NCBI RefSeq assembly: GCF_036237315.1
Contig: NZ_CP108356.1
Coordinates: 7,197,501-7,261,500, forward strand
Direction: 5' to 3'
Source: Streptomyces sp. NBC_01351
Lineage (GTDB): Bacteria; Actinomycetota; Actinomycetes; Streptomycetales; Streptomycetaceae
DNA: 64,000 nucleotides
Shown: positions 41,126 through 53,832 of the stretch, piece by piece
Layout: the number at the start of each line of letters is the position of its first letter
Numbering within the stretch: the first letter of the stretch is position 1
The notes under the pieces: model-generated
Databases searched by the model: none
What the model saw: the letters and a program-made list of their open reading frames with translations, nothing else
What the model was told of the DNA's origin: nothing
Made by a program: the position numbers and the translations under genes

Positions 41126-44100
41126 ATGACGGAATCGACCACTCGTCTCGTGCGGCTTTCTCCCACGCGCCTGGCCGGCGTGCGCCGCCGGGCCGGCGAC
41201 TACTCCGACAGAACCATCGCCGAAGCCTGCTCCATCGGGCTCGCGTACTGGGCGACGGGCCGCGGCCCCGAGGGTTTGGAGCTCACCTCCGGCACCCGGT
41301 TCACCGATGTCCTCGGCTGGGCCGACAAGGGCGGGGCCGGGCCCACAGGGTGGGAGGTCGGCGCGGACGGTCGGAGCATCGCCGTCCCGGAGGACGTCGT
41401 ACCGGCCGACGCGCAGCGCGCCCTCGACGACCTGGCCGACTTCCCGGACCGGCCGCTGGGCAGCATCGGCCCGGCCGACGTGGCGGCGCGCCTCGAAACC
41501 CTGGCCGAGTGGAACGACACCCGGGCGGACCGGGAGCGCCCGACCATCGTGGAGATGTTCCGCGAGCAGGCGCGGACCAGGCCGGACGCCGTCGCCATCG
41601 TCGACCGGCACCGCTCATTGACGTACCGTCAAGCCGCTGAAATGTCCAGTCAGTTGGCCCATCACCTGATCGAGCGCGGCATCGGGGCCGAACAGGTCGT
41701 CGGCATCTCGCTGGACCGCTCGGCCGACATGGTGATCGGGCTGCTCGGCGTCCTCCAGACGGGCGCGGCCTTCGTACCGCTCGACCCGCACTGGCCGGCC
41801 GCACGCCGGGCCGTCGTCATCGACGACGCCGGCGTCGTACTCCAGCTGGGCGCCCCCGGCGCCTCCGGCGATCCCGGCGGGCGCGACCGGGCCGAACCGG
41901 AAGCCGTCGCCGTCGACCTCGCCGACTGGCGGTACGGCTCCTACCCCGGCGAGGGGACCGGGATCACCGTCCCCGGCGACGCCCTCGCCTACGTCATCTT
42001 CACGTCCGGCTCGACCGGCCGGCCCAAGGGCGCGATGATCCGGCACGAAGCGATCAGCGAACGCCTGCTGTGGCAGGTCGACGAGATCCTGCACTTCGGC
42101 CACGACGACGCGTCGCTGTTCAAGGCCCCGCTCTCCTTCGACATCTCCATCAACGAGATCTTCCTGCCGCTGGTGTCCGGCGGCAGGCTGGTGGTGCTGA
42201 GGCCCGGCGGCGAACGCGACCCGCACCACCTGCTGAGCGTGATCGCCGCCCAGCGCGTCACGTTCACCTACCTGGTGTCGTCCATGCTCGACGTACTGCT
42301 GGAGATCGAGGGCGACTCCGGGAGGCTGGACAGCCTGCGGCACGTGTGGTGCGGCGGCGAGGTGCTCACCCCGGAGCTGTACGAGCGGTTCCGCGCACGG
42401 TTCGACATACCCATGTACCACGGCTACGGACCGGCCGAGACGACGATCGGCGTCTCGCACGTCATCTACCGGGGCGCGGCGGAACGCCTGTCCACCTCGA
42501 TCGGCAAGGCCAACCCCAACACCCAGCTGTACGTCCTGGACGGCGAACTGCGCCCGGTCCCGGTCGGAGTCGGCGGCGAGCTCTACGTCGGCGGCTTCCT
42601 CCTGGGCCGCGGATACGCGGGCGCGCCCGGCCTGACGGCCTCCCGGTTCGTCGCCAACCCCTTCGCCGCGGACGGGTCACGGCTGTACCGCACCGGTGAC
42701 CTCGCGCGGTTCGCCCCCGACGGGTCCCTGGACTTCCTCGGCCGGACCGACAACCAGATCAAGATCCGCGGGATGCGGCTGGAGATCGAGGACGTCGAGG
42801 TCGGCCTCGCCGAGCACCCCGACGTACGGCACACCTGCGTCGTCGCGCGGAAGAACCCCGCCGGCGGCACCTACCTGGTCGGCTACGTCATCCCGGCCTC
42901 CGGCAGCGAGCACCTGCGGGCGGACGAGGTCAAGGCGTGGGCCGCCGCGCACCTGGTGGAGTACATGGTGCCCGCCCACATCGTCGTGATGAAGGAGTTC
43001 CCGCTCACCGACAACGGCAAGCTCGACCGCGGCGCGCTGCCGGAGCCCGAGACCGGCACGGGCCCGCTCGCCCCGCCCGCCACCGAGAACGAACGCCTGG
43101 TGTGCGCGGCGGTCGCATCGGTACTGCGCCTGGACGCGGTCGGCGTCGACCAGGACTTTTTCCAGCTCGGCGGGGACAGCATCCTGGCCATCTCGCTGCT
43201 GAGCGCGTTGCGTGACGCGGGCCTCCACGTCACCGCCCGGCAGATCTTCACCCACACCGTCGTGGCGGCGCTCGCGGCGGTCGCCGATCGCGAAGGCACA
43301 GCCCTCGTGGACCACGACGACGTCCCGACCGGCCGTGTCGTGGGATCCCCGATCGTCCAGTGGCTCGGCGAGACCACGGACGCGATCGACGGCTTCGTGC
43401 AGTCGGTGGTGCTCAACACCCCGGCGGACCTGACCGCCGACGCCCTCGACGAGATCCTCGCCACCGTGCTCGGACGCCACCACATGCTGCGCGCCAGGCT
43501 GGTGCGCGGCGACCGCTGGAGCTTCGAGATCCCGGAAGCGGGCCCGGAAGCCGGCCGGGTCGCCGCAGTCAGGCAGGAGAGCGACCTGCCGCTCGACGCG
43601 TGCGTCGCGCTCGCCACCGACGGGCTGGACCCCGACGGCGGGGTGATGGTGCGTGGCGTGTGGCGCCGCGCCGCGCGGCAACTGGTCCTGGTCGCCCACC
43701 ACGTGGTGATCGACGGCGTGTCCTGGCGGATCCTGCAGGAGGACCTCGCGACGGCGTGGCGGCGGTACACCTCGGGCGAGCCGGCCGAACTGCCCCCGGT
43801 GGGAACCTCGTTCCGGCGCTGGACGCAATTACTGGAGGGCGCCGCGTTCGACGCGGACCTCGCCCACTTCCGGCGCCCCCTGCCCGGGATCGACGAGCCC
43901 CTGGGGCGGCGCGCGCTGTCCGCGGCCGACACCGTCGCGCGGGAGCGCGCGATGACCGTCACCGTCGGGCCCGAGGCCACGGCCGCGCTGCTGGGCGAGG
44001 TTCCCGCGAGGTTCCACGCGGGCGTCAACGACGTCCTGCTGACCGCGCTCGCCGTCACCCTCGCCCGATGGCGGCGCGACCGCGGGCAGGACCAGACGTT

Positions 44101-47100
44101 CGCGCACATCGAACTGGAGGGCCACGGCCGCGAAGGACGGTTCGTCGCGGACTCCGCAGGCTTCGAGCCCGAACTCTCGCGGACCGTGGGCTGGTTCACC
44201 ACCCTGTTCCCGGTGACCCTGGACCCCGCCGCGGCCTCGGACCCCACCGCTCCCGGCTATCTGGCCGCAGCCCTCAAGGCGGTGAAGGAGGACCTGGCCC
44301 GGGTGCCGTGCAACGGCCTCCCCTACGGCGTCCTGCGGTACCTGAGTGGCGCCCGGTTCGACACCTCCGCACCCCAGGTGCTCTTCAACTACCTGGGCCG
44401 CTTCGACGCGGGAGCGTCCGGCGACTGGGAACTGGCCGACACCACCGGCCAGTTGGGGGAGCGGCGCGACCCGAGGATGCGCCTGCCGCGCGCCCTGGAG
44501 TTCAACGCGATCACCGAACCCGCCCCGTCGACCGGCGCGTACCAGCTGGTCACCACCCTCTCCTGGCCCGAGGGGATGTTCACCGACGAGGACATCGAGA
44601 CCATCGGCGGGTACTTCCGGGAGGCCTTGGCCGGACTGGCCGCACTGGCCGCGCTCGACCACGGCGGCCACTCTCCCAGCGACTTCGCACCGGTGGCGCT
44701 CACGCAGACCGACGTCGACGACCTGGACGGCCCGGCGCTGCGGGACGTCCTGCCCCTGACCCCGCTCCAGGAAGGGCTGTACTTCCACTCGGTCTTCGAC
44801 GACGACTCCGCGGGCAGCTACGTCGAGCAGCAGCTGCTGACCCTGGACGGAGAGGTCGACACCGCCCGGCTCGCCGCGGCGGCCACCCGGGTGCTCACCC
44901 TGTTCCCGAACCTGGCCGCGCGGTTCACGGCCCTCGCCGACGGCCGTGTGGTCTGCGTGCTGGAAAGCGGCACGGAGGTCCCGTTCACCACGCTGGACCG
45001 CCCGGGCATCACCGACGAAGAGATCCGCGAACTCGCCGAGCGGGACCGTCGCGCCGGATTCGACCTGGCCACCGGACCGCTGATGCGGTACACGCTCATC
45101 CGCGCCGGCTCCGGCCACAGCGTCCTGGTGCAGACCGTGCACCACATCATCGCCGACGGCTGGTCGGTCCCGCCGATGCTCCGCGCGCTGCTGGCCGAGT
45201 ACCACGCCCCGGGGACCGGACACCCGCTCGGCGGCTTCACCGACTACGTCCGCGGGCTCGCCGAACGCGACGAGGGCGAGAGCGACCGCGTGTGGCGCGA
45301 AGAGCTCGCCGGTCTCCCCGGCCCTTCGCTCGTCGCCGAGGGGCACACGCCGTCCGACCGGTTCTCCGACACCGCCGTGGAGCCGGAGTGCGACATCGAC
45401 GGGGCCGCCCGGTCGGCCGGTGTACCGCTGAGCGCGGCCGTGCACAGCGCCTGGGCAGTGACCCTGGGCGGCATCCTCCACGGCAGGGACGTGGTGTTCG
45501 GCTCCACGGTGTCCGGACGCGACGCGGACGTGCCCGGCATCGCGGACATGGTGGGCCTGTTCATCAACACGATCCCCGTGCGCGCCCGGTGGACCGCGAC
45601 CACCACGGCGCGCGATCTGCTGGCCTCGGTACGGGACCACCAGAGCGCGGTGCTGGCGCACCAGCACGTCTCGCTGGCCAGGATCGGCCGCCAGGCCGGA
45701 GCGGGCCCCCTGTTCGACACCCTGGTGGTCTTCGACGTCGCGACCGATGTGGACGCCCTGCGGGGGCCCGACGACACGCTGGTCATCACCGACATCGTGA
45801 ACGAGGGCGCCCCGCACTATCCGCTGACGCTGGTCGTGGAGCGCACGCCCGACGGTCGCCCCCGCTTCAACCTGATCTACGACGGCGCCCTGCTGAGGGA
45901 GGCGACCGCCCGGGAGATCGCGCGCACGTTCACCCGCACCCTCGCAGGCCTGCTCGACCGCCCCGACGCCCTGGTCGACGACGTGGCCCTCGACGACACC
46001 CGGCGCCCGGCACGGATCACCCCGATGACCCTGGGCGCCCTGTTCGACGCCGCCGCGGACCGCGACCCGGCCGCCACCGCCGTCACCCAGTGCGCGCTCG
46101 ACGGCCGCACCCGATCGCTCACCTACGGCCAACTGGCCGATGACAAGGACCAGTTGGCCGGGACTCTGCGCGCGGCCGGCGTCGGGCCGGGCGAACGGGT
46201 CGCCGTCGCCGTCCCGCGCTCCCTCGAACAGGTCGTCGCCCTGGTCGCGATCGTCACCGCGGGCGGCGCGTACGTACCGCTGGACCTGGCCTACCCGGAC
46301 GAGCGGCTGGAGTACGTCCTCGCCGACGCCGCTCCGCAGGCCGTGCTCGTCGACCGCGACCAACGGGACCGTTTCACACGGCTGCTGGACCGGGCGGGGG
46401 TGCCGGCCCGCGTGCTCGTCCAGGGTGACGAGCCGGAGCGGGACGCCGGGGATGCCTGGGACGCCGGGGATGCCCAGCAGGTCCGGGGGACCGACCTGCC
46501 GGAGGTGACCTGGCACGATCCCGCCTACGTGATCTACACGTCCGGCTCGACCGGCCGGCCCAAGGGCGTCGTCGTCCCGCACTCCGCCGTGGTGACGCTG
46601 CTCGCGAACACCTGGGCCGACATGGACTTCGGCCCGCAGGACGTGTGGGTCCAGTTCCACTCGTACGCCTTCGACTTCGCGGTCTGGGAGCTGTGGGGCG
46701 CGCTGGCGCACGGCAGTGAACTGCTGGTGCCGGAGTACGGACTGACCCGCTCCCCGGTCGACTTCCACCGGCTGGTGCGCGAGCGCGGAGTGACCGTGCT
46801 CAACCAAACCCCCTCCGCCTTCTACCAGTTCATCGAGGCCGATCGGGAGAGCGGCCGGCCGCTGCCCGCACTGCGCCGGATCGTCCTCGGCGGCGAAGCA
46901 CTGGATCTCGGGCGGCTGCGCGCCTGGGTGGAACGGCACGGCGCCGCCTCGCCCGAACTGGTCAACATGTACGGCATCACCGAGACGACCGTCCACGTCA
47001 CCCACCGGGTCCTGACCGACGAGGACTTCGGCCCGGGCGAGGACGTCAGTCCGATCGGCGGCCCCCTTCCCGGACTGGTCACCCACCTGCTCGACGACCG

Positions 47101-50100
47101 GCTGCGCCCCGTGCCGCCCGGTCGGGTGGGCGCCATCTACGTGGCCGGCGACCAGGTGTCGCTCGGCTACCTGGGGCGGTCGGCGCTCACCGCCTGCCGG
47201 TTCGTGGCGGACCCGTTCGCGGGCGACGGCTCCCGCATGTACCACACGGGCGACCTCGCCCGCCCTACGCTCGACGGCGAACTGGAGTTCACCGGCCGCG
47301 CCGACGACCAGGTACAGCTCAAGGGCTTCCGGATCGAGCTCGGCGAGGTCGAGTCCGCGCTCAGGGAACTCGACGGCGTGGTCGACGCGGCCGTCACCGT
47401 GGCCGACAGCGGCGACCATCTGGTCGCCCACGTCGTGGGCCGGATCCCCGAGGACCCCACCGCCTTCACCGCCCTCCTGTCCGCCAAGCTGCCCGCGCAC
47501 ATGGTGCCCGGCCGGGTCCTGCCGCTCGACGCCCTGCCACTGACGGTCAACGGGAAATTGGACCGGAAGGCCCTGACCGACCGGGCCGCACGCGAGGACA
47601 CACCGACACCCGCACCCACACCCACTTCCGCGCCCGCGCCGGACTCCGTACTCGCCGCGGTCCCCGCACTCGTCGACATCTTCACCGAGACGCTCCCCGG
47701 CACCGCCTTCGACGGCGACAGCGACTTCTTCGGCGCCGGCGGCGACAGCATCCTCGCCATCACCGTGGTCAACCGGGCCAGGACCCTCGGCCTCGCGATC
47801 ACGCCCCGGGACGTGTTCCTGCTCAGGACACCCCGCGCGCTCGCCGCACACCTGGCGACGCGCACTCCGCAGGCGCCTGCGGACGCACCAGCCCCCCGCG
47901 AGGACGGCCCGCTGGCACCGACACCGATCGTCCTGCGCCAGCGCGAACTGGGCGGAACCCTCGCCCGGTTCGCCCAGGCCAGGTCGCTCACGGCGGCCGA
48001 AGGCACCGGCTTCGCCGAGGTCCGGTGCGCCGCGAACGCCGTCGTGGCCGCACACCCGGCCCTCCGGTTGCGGCTGCGCGTCGAGCACGGGGTGTGGGCC
48101 CTGCGCACCGAACCCGCCCGCGAGGTCACCGTCGTCCGGACGGACGCCACCGACCCGACGGACGCGGCGAACGAAGCCGCCGGACGACTCGACCCCGAAG
48201 CCGGCGAGGTCATCGCGTTCACCTGGCTGGAGCCGAGCCGGACCCTCGTGGTCACCGCGCACCACCTCGCCGTCGACGCGGTGTCCTGGTTGGTCCTGCT
48301 GGACGATCTGGCGGCCGCCCTGCGCGGGACGGCCCTCGCACCGCCGACCACCTCCTACGCCGAGTACGCCGAAGCACTGGCGTACCGGGCGGCCCAGGCG
48401 ATCGACGACCTCGGGCAGTGGGTCACCACCCTCCAGGCGCCCCCGCTGCTGCCCGCCGTCCACGCGCTCCGCGAGACCACCGTCGTGCTCCCGCCCGAGG
48501 CGAGCGACCTCGTGACGCGCACCGCGCCCGCGGCGCTCGGCGTCGGACTCACCGAGCTGCTGTGCGGCGCGCTGCGTACGGCGCTGACACACGTCCAGGC
48601 CGCGCCCACCGATCTCGCGATCGATCTGGAACGCCACGGCCGGGTGCCGGCGCTGCCGCACCACGACTACACCCGCACGGTCGGCTGGTTCACCTCCATC
48701 GCGCCCGTACGGCTCACGGCCCACACCGATCCCCTCGCAGCGGCGCGCGAGGCCGCCGACCGCCGGCCGGACGAGGGCGCGCACGTGGCGTACGGCCTGC
48801 TCAGGTACCTCAACCCGCAGACGGCGCCGCTGCTGGACGCCCGCCCGCAGGTGCTGTTCAACTACCTCGGCCGGGGCGCAGAGTCGCAGGCGCTCCACAT
48901 CACCGGCGGCGATCAGGGCAGCCCGTACGCCGTCGAGGTCAACGCCTGGACCGACGCGGCCACCGGCAGCCTGCACGCGGCCTTCACCCTCGCCGAGGGC
49001 GTCCCCGACACGATCACCGGGCACTGGCTGGCCGCCCTGGCCCAGCTCGCGGAGGCCGCGACCACGGCCGAGCGCACGGCGCCGGTCACCCCGCTCCAGC
49101 GGGGCCTGTACTTCCAGGCCCAGCTGGCCGGCCCGGCCGGCCACTACGTCGCGCAGAGCTGGTTCGCCTTCGACCGGCGGCTGGACACCGACGCGCTCGC
49201 CGAGGCGATGGCCTGGGTGATGGCACGGCACCCGGCCGTGGGCGCGGGCTTCACCACCGACGCCGACGGGAAGGCGGTACAGGTCCTCGCGGCGGGCCGT
49301 ACGGTCGACGTCCGCACCCTCACCCTCGCGACGGACGCGGAAATCGACGCCCTGCTCGCCCGGGACCGTGACACGGGATTCGACCCGGACGAGCCGCCGC
49401 TGATCCGGCTGACGGTCGTCCGGCTGCCCGGTGACCGCCACGGGCTGCTGCTGAGCTACCACCTGCTGCTGTGGGACGGCTGGTCCCGCGAGATCGTGCT
49501 GCGGGACTTCTTCGACGCCTACGAGGCCGCGGTCGCGGGCGAGTTGACGCCTCCGGCCCCGGCCACGCCGAGCTTCGAGGACCACGCACGGGCGCTCGAC
49601 GCCAAGGACTCCGCCGCAGCGGAACGCTTCTGGGCCGGGCACCTGACCGGCCTCCCCGGCCCGACGCTGCTCGCCGGAGCGGCCCCGGCCCTGGTCGACG
49701 ACCTGCCGCGGACGCTCGTACACGCGCTCTCCGCCGAACGGTCGCAGCGGTTGCGGGAGACGGCCAAGGCGCACGGCGTCACCCTGAACACGGTGCTGAC
49801 CGGCGGGTTCGGGCTCCTGCTGGGTGCCCGCACGGGCCGCGGCGACGCCGTATTCGGCGTGACCGTCTCCGGCCGTGAGGGCGAAGGCCTGTCCGGCATC
49901 GTCGGCGTGCTCCTCAACACCGTGCCGATGTGGACGCGGGCCCGGCCGGGGGACACGGTCCGGGAGTACCTGTCCGGCGTGCAGGCGGCCAGGGTCGAGG
50001 TGATGGAGCACGAGCACCTCGGGCTCGGCGAGATCCAGCGGGCCAGTGGCCACGACACCCTGTTCGACAACCTCTTCGTGCTCCAGAACTTCCTGGACAT

Positions 50101-52144
50101 GGACGCGTTCGCCGAGATGAACGCCCGGCACGGCATCACCGCGGTGCGCGCCGACGACTCCACGCACTACCCGTTCACCTGGGTCGTCACCCCGGGCGAG
50201 CGGCTCACGGTCAAGCTGGAGTACCGCGACCACGACACGGATGCGGCCCGCAGGCTCCTCGACGACTACCTGCGCGTGCTCGACGACCTGGCCCGGTCCA
50301 CCGGCCCGGTGGGCGCCCTGCGGGGCCCGGGCCCGGGGCCGGAGCCCGAGCCCGTCGACCGTACGGACATCGGCACGGACACCGTCGTCGACCGCTTCGA
50401 CCGGGCGGCCGACCGCGACCCGGGGCGGGTCGCGCTCGTCGCCCACGGCCGGACCATGACCTTCGGCGCGCTCCGGGACCGCAGCCGCGCGGTGGCCGGT
50501 GTGCTCGCGGGACGCGGCATCGGCCCCGAGAAGACCGTGGCCCTCGCGATCCCGCGCTCCCTCGACTCGATCGTCGCGCTGTTCGCCGTACTGCGCACGG
50601 GCGCCGCGTACGTACCGCTGGAACTGGACCACCCGGACGAGCGGATCGCCGCGATCGTCGCCGACGCCCGCCCGGACGTGATCCTCACGGTGAGCGCCGT
50701 ATCGCCCCGGCTGACCGGCGACCTGCTCGAACTGGACCGGCCGCTCCCCGCGGCCGAGCCGTTCGCATCGTTCGCCCCCGACGACCCGGACCGGCTGCGG
50801 CACCCCGCGTACACGATCTACACCTCCGGATCGACCGGGAAGCCGAAGGGCGTGGTGACCGAGTACGCCGGGCTCACCAACATGCTGATCAACCACCAGC
50901 GCCGGATCTTCGAGCCGGTGCTGGCGGAACACGGCCACCGGGTCTTCCGCATCGCGCACACCGTGTCCTTCGCCTTCGACATGTCGTGGGAGGAACTGCT
51001 GTGGCTCGCCGACGGCCACGAAGTGCACGTCTGCGACGAGGAACTGCGCCGTGACGCTCCCCGGCTCGTCGAGTACTGCCTCGAACACGCCATCGACGTC
51101 GTCAACGTGACCCCGACCTACGCGCAACAGCTGGTGGCCGAAGGCCTCCTCGACGATCCGGCGCGGCGGCCGGCGCTCGTACTGCTGGGCGGCGAAGCCG
51201 TCACCCCGACCCTGTGGCAGCGGCTCGCCGAGACCGAGGGGACGGCCGGCTACAACCTGTACGGCCCCACCGAGTACACCATCAACACCCTCGGCGTCGG
51301 CACCTTCGAATGCCAGGACCCGGTGGTGGGCGTGGCCATCGACAACACCGACGTCTACGTGCTGGACCCGTGGCTGCGCCCCCTGCCGGACGGAGTCCCC
51401 GGCGAGCTGTACGTGGCGGGCATCGGCATCGCCCGCGGCTACCTCGGGCAGCCCGCCCAGACCGCCGACCGGTTCGTGGCCTGCCCGTTCGGGGCACCGG
51501 GCGAGCGGATGTACCGCACCGGGGACCTGGTGTCCCGGCGGCCCGACGGGAACCTGACGTACCTGGGCCGCACCGACCAGCAGGTCAAGATCCGCGGGCA
51601 CCGGGTCGAACTCGGCGAGGTCGAGGCCGCGTTCGCGGCGCACCCGGCGGTGCGGTTCGTCGCCGCGGTCGCCCAGCCCGACCCGCAGGTGGACGGCGCG
51701 TACCGGCTGGCCGCCTACCTCGTCCTCGGCGACGGGCGGGACCTGGCGGCGGTCGCCCACGAAGTGGGGGCCGCGCTGCCGGACTTCCTGCGCCCGACGC
51801 ACTACGCCCAGGTCGACGCCATCCCGCTGACGGTGAACGGGAAGGCCGACACCAAGGCGCTGCCGGAGGCCAGGCCGCTCGGCGCGCTGACCACGGCGGG
51901 GGAGCGCGGCCCGGAGACCGGGACCGAGACCGCGGTGTGCGCGTACTTCGCCGAGGCACTGGACCTGGACGACGACGAGGTGAGCGCGGTGAGCGATTTC
52001 GTGTCCCTCGGAGGGCACTCCATGCTGGCGGTGCGGCTGATCGGGCTGCTCCGCCGGGAGTACGGTCCTGTGATCACGATCCGTGACCTGTTCACCCTGC
52101 GGACCCCGGAAGCGATTGCGCGGCACCTTCATGACAACTCCTGA
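41126..52144 (+). CDS. cchH: Trimodular coelichelin-type NRPS CchH
   Basis: 3672 residues, order A-T-E-C-A-T-E-C-A-T with no thioesterase. A1 about 150-640, T1 Ser about 682 (GGDS), E1 HHVVIDG about 858, C HHIIADG about 1338, A2 from about 1560, T2 about 2205, E2 HHLAVDA about 2378, C3 about 2778, A3 from about 3080, T3 GGHS about 3629. Ten-residue codes read by alignment to GrsA: A1 DINYWGGIGK, A2 DFWNVGMVHK, A3 DMENLGLINK. These are the codes I know for formyl-hydroxy-Orn, Thr and hydroxy-Orn in coelichelin. Two epimerases predict D-residues 1 and 2. The first 100 residues look like a vestigial condensation-domain tail. The last condensation motif reads YHLLLWDG, off the HHxxxDG pattern. 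Confidence 0.96.
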   Translation: MTESTTRLVRLSPTRLAGVRRRAGDYSDRTIAEACSIGLAYWATGRGPEGLELTSGTRFTDVLGWADKGGAGPTGWEVGADGRSIAVPEDVVPADAQRALDDLADFPDRPLGSIGPADVAARLETLAEWNDTRADRERPTIVEMFREQARTRPDAVAIVDRHRSLTYRQAAEMSSQLAHHLIERGIGAEQVVGISLDRSADMVIGLLGVLQTGAAFVPLDPHWPAARRAVVIDDAGVVLQLGAPGASGDPGGRDRAEPEAVAVDLADWRYGSYPGEGTGITVPGDALAYVIFTSGSTGRPKGAMIRHEAISERLLWQVDEILHFGHDDASLFKAPLSFDISINEIFLPLVSGGRLVVLRPGGERDPHHLLSVIAAQRVTFTYLVSSMLDVLLEIEGDSGRLDSLRHVWCGGEVLTPELYERFRARFDIPMYHGYGPAETTIGVSHVIYRGAAERLSTSIGKANPNTQLYVLDGELRPVPVGVGGELYVGGFLLGRGYAGAPGLTASRFVANPFAADGSRLYRTGDLARFAPDGSLDFLGRTDNQIKIRGMRLEIEDVEVGLAEHPDVRHTCVVARKNPAGGTYLVGYVIPASGSEHLRADEVKAWAAAHLVEYMVPAHIVVMKEFPLTDNGKLDRGALPEPETGTGPLAPPATENERLVCAAVASVLRLDAVGVDQDFFQLGGDSILAISLLSALRDAGLHVTARQIFTHTVVAALAAVADREGTALVDHDDVPTGRVVGSPIVQWLGETTDAIDGFVQSVVLNTPADLTADALDEILATVLGRHHMLRARLVRGDRWSFEIPEAGPEAGRVAAVRQESDLPLDACVALATDGLDPDGGVMVRGVWRRAARQLVLVAHHVVIDGVSWRILQEDLATAWRRYTSGEPAELPPVGTSFRRWTQLLEGAAFDADLAHFRRPLPGIDEPLGRRALSAADTVARERAMTVTVGPEATAALLGEVPARFHAGVNDVLLTALAVTLARWRRDRGQDQTFAHIELEGHGREGRFVADSAGFEPELSRTVGWFTTLFPVTLDPAAASDPTAPGYLAAALKAVKEDLARVPCNGLPYGVLRYLSGARFDTSAPQVLFNYLGRFDAGASGDWELADTTGQLGERRDPRMRLPRALEFNAITEPAPSTGAYQLVTTLSWPEGMFTDEDIETIGGYFREALAGLAALAALDHGGHSPSDFAPVALTQTDVDDLDGPALRDVLPLTPLQEGLYFHSVFDDDSAGSYVEQQLLTLDGEVDTARLAAAATRVLTLFPNLAARFTALADGRVVCVLESGTEVPFTTLDRPGITDEEIRELAERDRRAGFDLATGPLMRYTLIRAGSGHSVLVQTVHHIIADGWSVPPMLRALLAEYHAPGTGHPLGGFTDYVRGLAERDEGESDRVWREELAGLPGPSLVAEGHTPSDRFSDTAVEPECDIDGAARSAGVPLSAAVHSAWAVTLGGILHGRDVVFGSTVSGRDADVPGIADMVGLFINTIPVRARWTATTTARDLLASVRDHQSAVLAHQHVSLARIGRQAGAGPLFDTLVVFDVATDVDALRGPDDTLVITDIVNEGAPHYPLTLVVERTPDGRPRFNLIYDGALLREATAREIARTFTRTLAGLLDRPDALVDDVALDDTRRPARITPMTLGALFDAAADRDPAATAVTQCALDGRTRSLTYGQLADDKDQLAGTLRAAGVGPGERVAVAVPRSLEQVVALVAIVTAGGAYVPLDLAYPDERLEYVLADAAPQAVLVDRDQRDRFTRLLDRAGVPARVLVQGDEPERDAGDAWDAGDAQQVRGTDLPEVTWHDPAYVIYTSGSTGRPKGVVVPHSAVVTLLANTWADMDFGPQDVWVQFHSYAFDFAVWELWGALAHGSELLVPEYGLTRSPVDFHRLVRERGVTVLNQTPSAFYQFIEADRESGRPLPALRRIVLGGEALDLGRLRAWVERHGAASPELVNMYGITETTVHVTHRVLTDEDFGPGEDVSPIGGPLPGLVTHLLDDRLRPVPPGRVGAIYVAGDQVSLGYLGRSALTACRFVADPFAGDGSRMYHTGDLARPTLDGELEFTGRADDQVQLKGFRIELGEVESALRELDGVVDAAVTVADSGDHLVAHVVGRIPEDPTAFTALLSAKLPAHMVPGRVLPLDALPLTVNGKLDRKALTDRAAREDTPTPAPTPTSAPAPDSVLAAVPALVDIFTETLPGTAFDGDSDFFGAGGDSILAITVVNRARTLGLAITPRDVFLLRTPRALAAHLATRTPQAPADAPAPREDGPLAPTPIVLRQRELGGTLARFAQARSLTAAEGTGFAEVRCAANAVVAAHPALRLRLRVEHGVWALRTEPAREVTVVRTDATDPTDAANEAAGRLDPEAGEVIAFTWLEPSRTLVVTAHHLAVDAVSWLVLLDDLAAALRGTALAPPTTSYAEYAEALAYRAAQAIDDLGQWVTTLQAPPLLPAVHALRETTVVLPPEASDLVTRTAPAALGVGLTELLCGALRTALTHVQAAPTDLAIDLERHGRVPALPHHDYTRTVGWFTSIAPVRLTAHTDPLAAAREAADRRPDEGAHVAYGLLRYLNPQTAPLLDARPQVLFNYLGRGAESQALHITGGDQGSPYAVEVNAWTDAATGSLHAAFTLAEGVPDTITGHWLAALAQLAEAATTAERTAPVTPLQRGLYFQAQLAGPAGHYVAQSWFAFDRRLDTDALAEAMAWVMARHPAVGAGFTTDADGKAVQVLAAGRTVDVRTLTLATDAEIDALLARDRDTGFDPDEPPLIRLTVVRLPGDRHGLLLSYHLLLWDGWSREIVLRDFFDAYEAAVAGELTPPAPATPSFEDHARALDAKDSAAAERFWAGHLTGLPGPTLLAGAAPALVDDLPRTLVHALSAERSQRLRETAKAHGVTLNTVLTGGFGLLLGARTGRGDAVFGVTVSGREGEGLSGIVGVLLNTVPMWTRARPGDTVREYLSGVQAARVEVMEHEHLGLGEIQRASGHDTLFDNLFVLQNFLDMDAFAEMNARHGITAVRADDSTHYPFTWVVTPGERLTVKLEYRDHDTDAARRLLDDYLRVLDDLARSTGPVGALRGPGPGPEPEPVDRTDIGTDTVVDRFDRAADRDPGRVALVAHGRTMTFGALRDRSRAVAGVLAGRGIGPEKTVALAIPRSLDSIVALFAVLRTGAAYVPLELDHPDERIAAIVADARPDVILTVSAVSPRLTGDLLELDRPLPAAEPFASFAPDDPDRLRHPAYTIYTSGSTGKPKGVVTEYAGLTNMLINHQRRIFEPVLAEHGHRVFRIAHTVSFAFDMSWEELLWLADGHEVHVCDEELRRDAPRLVEYCLEHAIDVVNVTPTYAQQLVAEGLLDDPARRPALVLLGGEAVTPTLWQRLAETEGTAGYNLYGPTEYTINTLGVGTFECQDPVVGVAIDNTDVYVLDPWLRPLPDGVPGELYVAGIGIARGYLGQPAQTADRFVACPFGAPGERMYRTGDLVSRRPDGNLTYLGRTDQQVKIRGHRVELGEVEAAFAAHPAVRFVAAVAQPDPQVDGAYRLAAYLVLGDGRDLAAVAHEVGAALPDFLRPTHYAQVDAIPLTVNGKADTKALPEARPLGALTTAGERGPETGTETAVCAYFAEALDLDDDEVSAVSDFVSLGGHSMLAVRLIGLLRREYGPVITIRDLFTLRTPEAIARHLHDNS

Positions 52145-53831
52145 CACGCGGCGGCCCCGCTCGGCGTCCGACATACTGCGCATCGCACTGCGCCGCAACG
52201 TCGGCGCGATGGTCTGGGGCACCGTCCTGATGGGCCTCTACCAGGCCGGCGAGACGGCGTTCCCGATCGCGCTCGGCCTGATCGTCGAGCACACGATGCA
52301 GGACCGCAGCACGGGCTCCCTCGCCCTGTCGATCGGCTCGCTGGCCTTGATCATCACGACCGTGTCGCTGTCGTGGCGGTTCGGGATGCGCATCCTGCAG
52401 AAGGCCAACACGACCGAGGCGCACCGCTGGCGGGTGCGCGTCGCCGACTGCGGACTCCAGCCGGTGGCCAGGGACGTCGACCTCAAGTCCGGCGAGGTGC
52501 TGACCATCGCCACCGAGGACGCCGACCAGACCGCCGACATCGTCGAGGTGGTGCCGCTGCTGGTCAGCTCACTGGTCGCGGTGCTCGTCGCGACGGTCGC
52601 GCTGGGGCTGGCCGACCTCCGGCTCGGTGTGCTGGTGATCGTGGGAACCGTCGCGATCCTGTCGGTCCTGAGCGTGATGTCCAAGCGGATCGGCTCCAGC
52701 ACCCGCGAACAGCAGGCCCGGGTGGCACGGGCGGGCGCGAAGGTCGCCGACCTGATCACCGGCCTGCGGCCGCTGCACGGCTTCGGCGGCAACCACGCCG
52801 CGTTCCTGTCCTACCGGAAGGTCAGCACGGAGGCGAGGCACCAGGCGATCGTCGTGGCCAGGGCGAACGGCGCGTACGCGGGCGTCGCCACGGCCCTCAA
52901 CGCGACGCTCGCCGCCGCCGTGACCCTCACGGCGGGCTGGCTGGCCTTCAACGGCCGGATCACCATCGGGGAACTCGTCATGGCCGTGGGGCTGGCGCAG
53001 TTCATCATGGAACCCCTCAAGATGTTCTCGGACATGCCCAAGTACGTGATGATGGCCCACGCCTCGGCCGAGCGGATGGCACTGGTGCTGGCCGCTCCCG
53101 CGGTCGCGACCCCGGGGCCGGAGCTGCCGGCCGCGGGCGGGGACCTCGAGATCGACTGCGTCCGGTACGGCGCCCTGCGCGGGCTGAAGTTCCGGGTGCA
53201 CGCGGGCGAGTTCGTGGCGGTCGCCGTCTACCAGCCGCGCGCGGCGGCGGACCTCGCCTCGGTGCTGGCCGTGAAGGTCGCGCCCGACGCGTACGAGGGA
53301 GTGGTGCGGCTCGGGGGGCAGGACATCGCCGGCCTGTCCGTCGACGCGGTCCGCGAGCACATGCTGGTGAACCCGTACGAGGGGGAGATCTTCGCGGGCA
53401 CCCTCCGTACGAACATCGACCCGTCGGGCACCAGCCGGACGGTGCCCGAGGCCGTCGAGGCGTCCATGCTGACCGACGTCGTCGCCCTCCACAGCGGAGG
53501 ACTCGACCACGGCGTCCGCGACCGCGGCGCGAACCTCTCCGGTGGGCAGCGCCAGCGACTGTCCCTCGCCCGCGCCCTCGCCGCCGACAGCGACGTCCTC
53601 GTCCTGCACGACCCGACCACGGCCGTCGACGCGGTCACCGAGCAGCTCATCGCGCGCAACGTCGCGAAGCTGCGGCGGGGCCGCACCACGGTCGTGATCA
53701 CCAGCAGCCCGTCGCTCCTGGACGCCGCCGACCGTGTCCTCGTCCTGGACGACGGGGTCGTCACCGCCGAGGACAGCCACCGCAACCTCCTCGCCACCGA
53801 CGAGGACTACCGCCGGGCCGTGGCCCGGTGA
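52131..53831 (+). CDS. cchI: ABC exporter half-transporter CchI (intact signature, degenerate Walker A)
   Basis: 566 residues; the start overlaps the cchH end by 14 bases. A six-TM domain is followed by an ATPase with canonical [15 protein letters not shown]. The Walker A position reads [11 protein letters not shown] with no GKS/T, and the catalytic Glu is replaced (VLVLHDPTT). This complements CchG: one complete ATP site can form at the dimer interface. The stop is one base from the convergent cchJ stop. Confidence 0.92.
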   Translation: MTTPDTRRPRSASDILRIALRRNVGAMVWGTVLMGLYQAGETAFPIALGLIVEHTMQDRSTGSLALSIGSLALIITTVSLSWRFGMRILQKANTTEAHRWRVRVADCGLQPVARDVDLKSGEVLTIATEDADQTADIVEVVPLLVSSLVAVLVATVALGLADLRLGVLVIVGTVAILSVLSVMSKRIGSSTREQQARVARAGAKVADLITGLRPLHGFGGNHAAFLSYRKVSTEARHQAIVVARANGAYAGVATALNATLAAAVTLTAGWLAFNGRITIGELVMAVGLAQFIMEPLKMFSDMPKYVMMAHASAERMALVLAAPAVATPGPELPAAGGDLEIDCVRYGALRGLKFRVHAGEFVAVAVYQPRAAADLASVLAVKVAPDAYEGVVRLGGQDIAGLSVDAVREHMLVNPYEGEIFAGTLRTNIDPSGTSRTVPEAVEASMLTDVVALHSGGLDHGVRDRGANLSGGQRQRLSLARALAADSDVLVLHDPTTAVDAVTEQLIARNVAKLRRGRTTVVITSSPSLLDAADRVLVLDDGVVTAEDSHRNLLATDEDYRRAVAR

Positions 53832-53832
53832 C

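Noticed and set aside
52000..52144. Thioesterase domain at the CchH C-terminus
   Set aside because: The protein ends about 40 residues after the T3 serine; there is no GxSxG hydrolase domain. CchJ is the separate esterase.
43829..52222. A very long open frame (about 2800 codons) on the minus strand opposite cchH
   Set aside because: It is the antisense shadow of the GC-biased NRPS gene: no domain is recognisable, composition is Arg/Gly/Val/Gln-rich, and the plus strand gives a complete NRPS.
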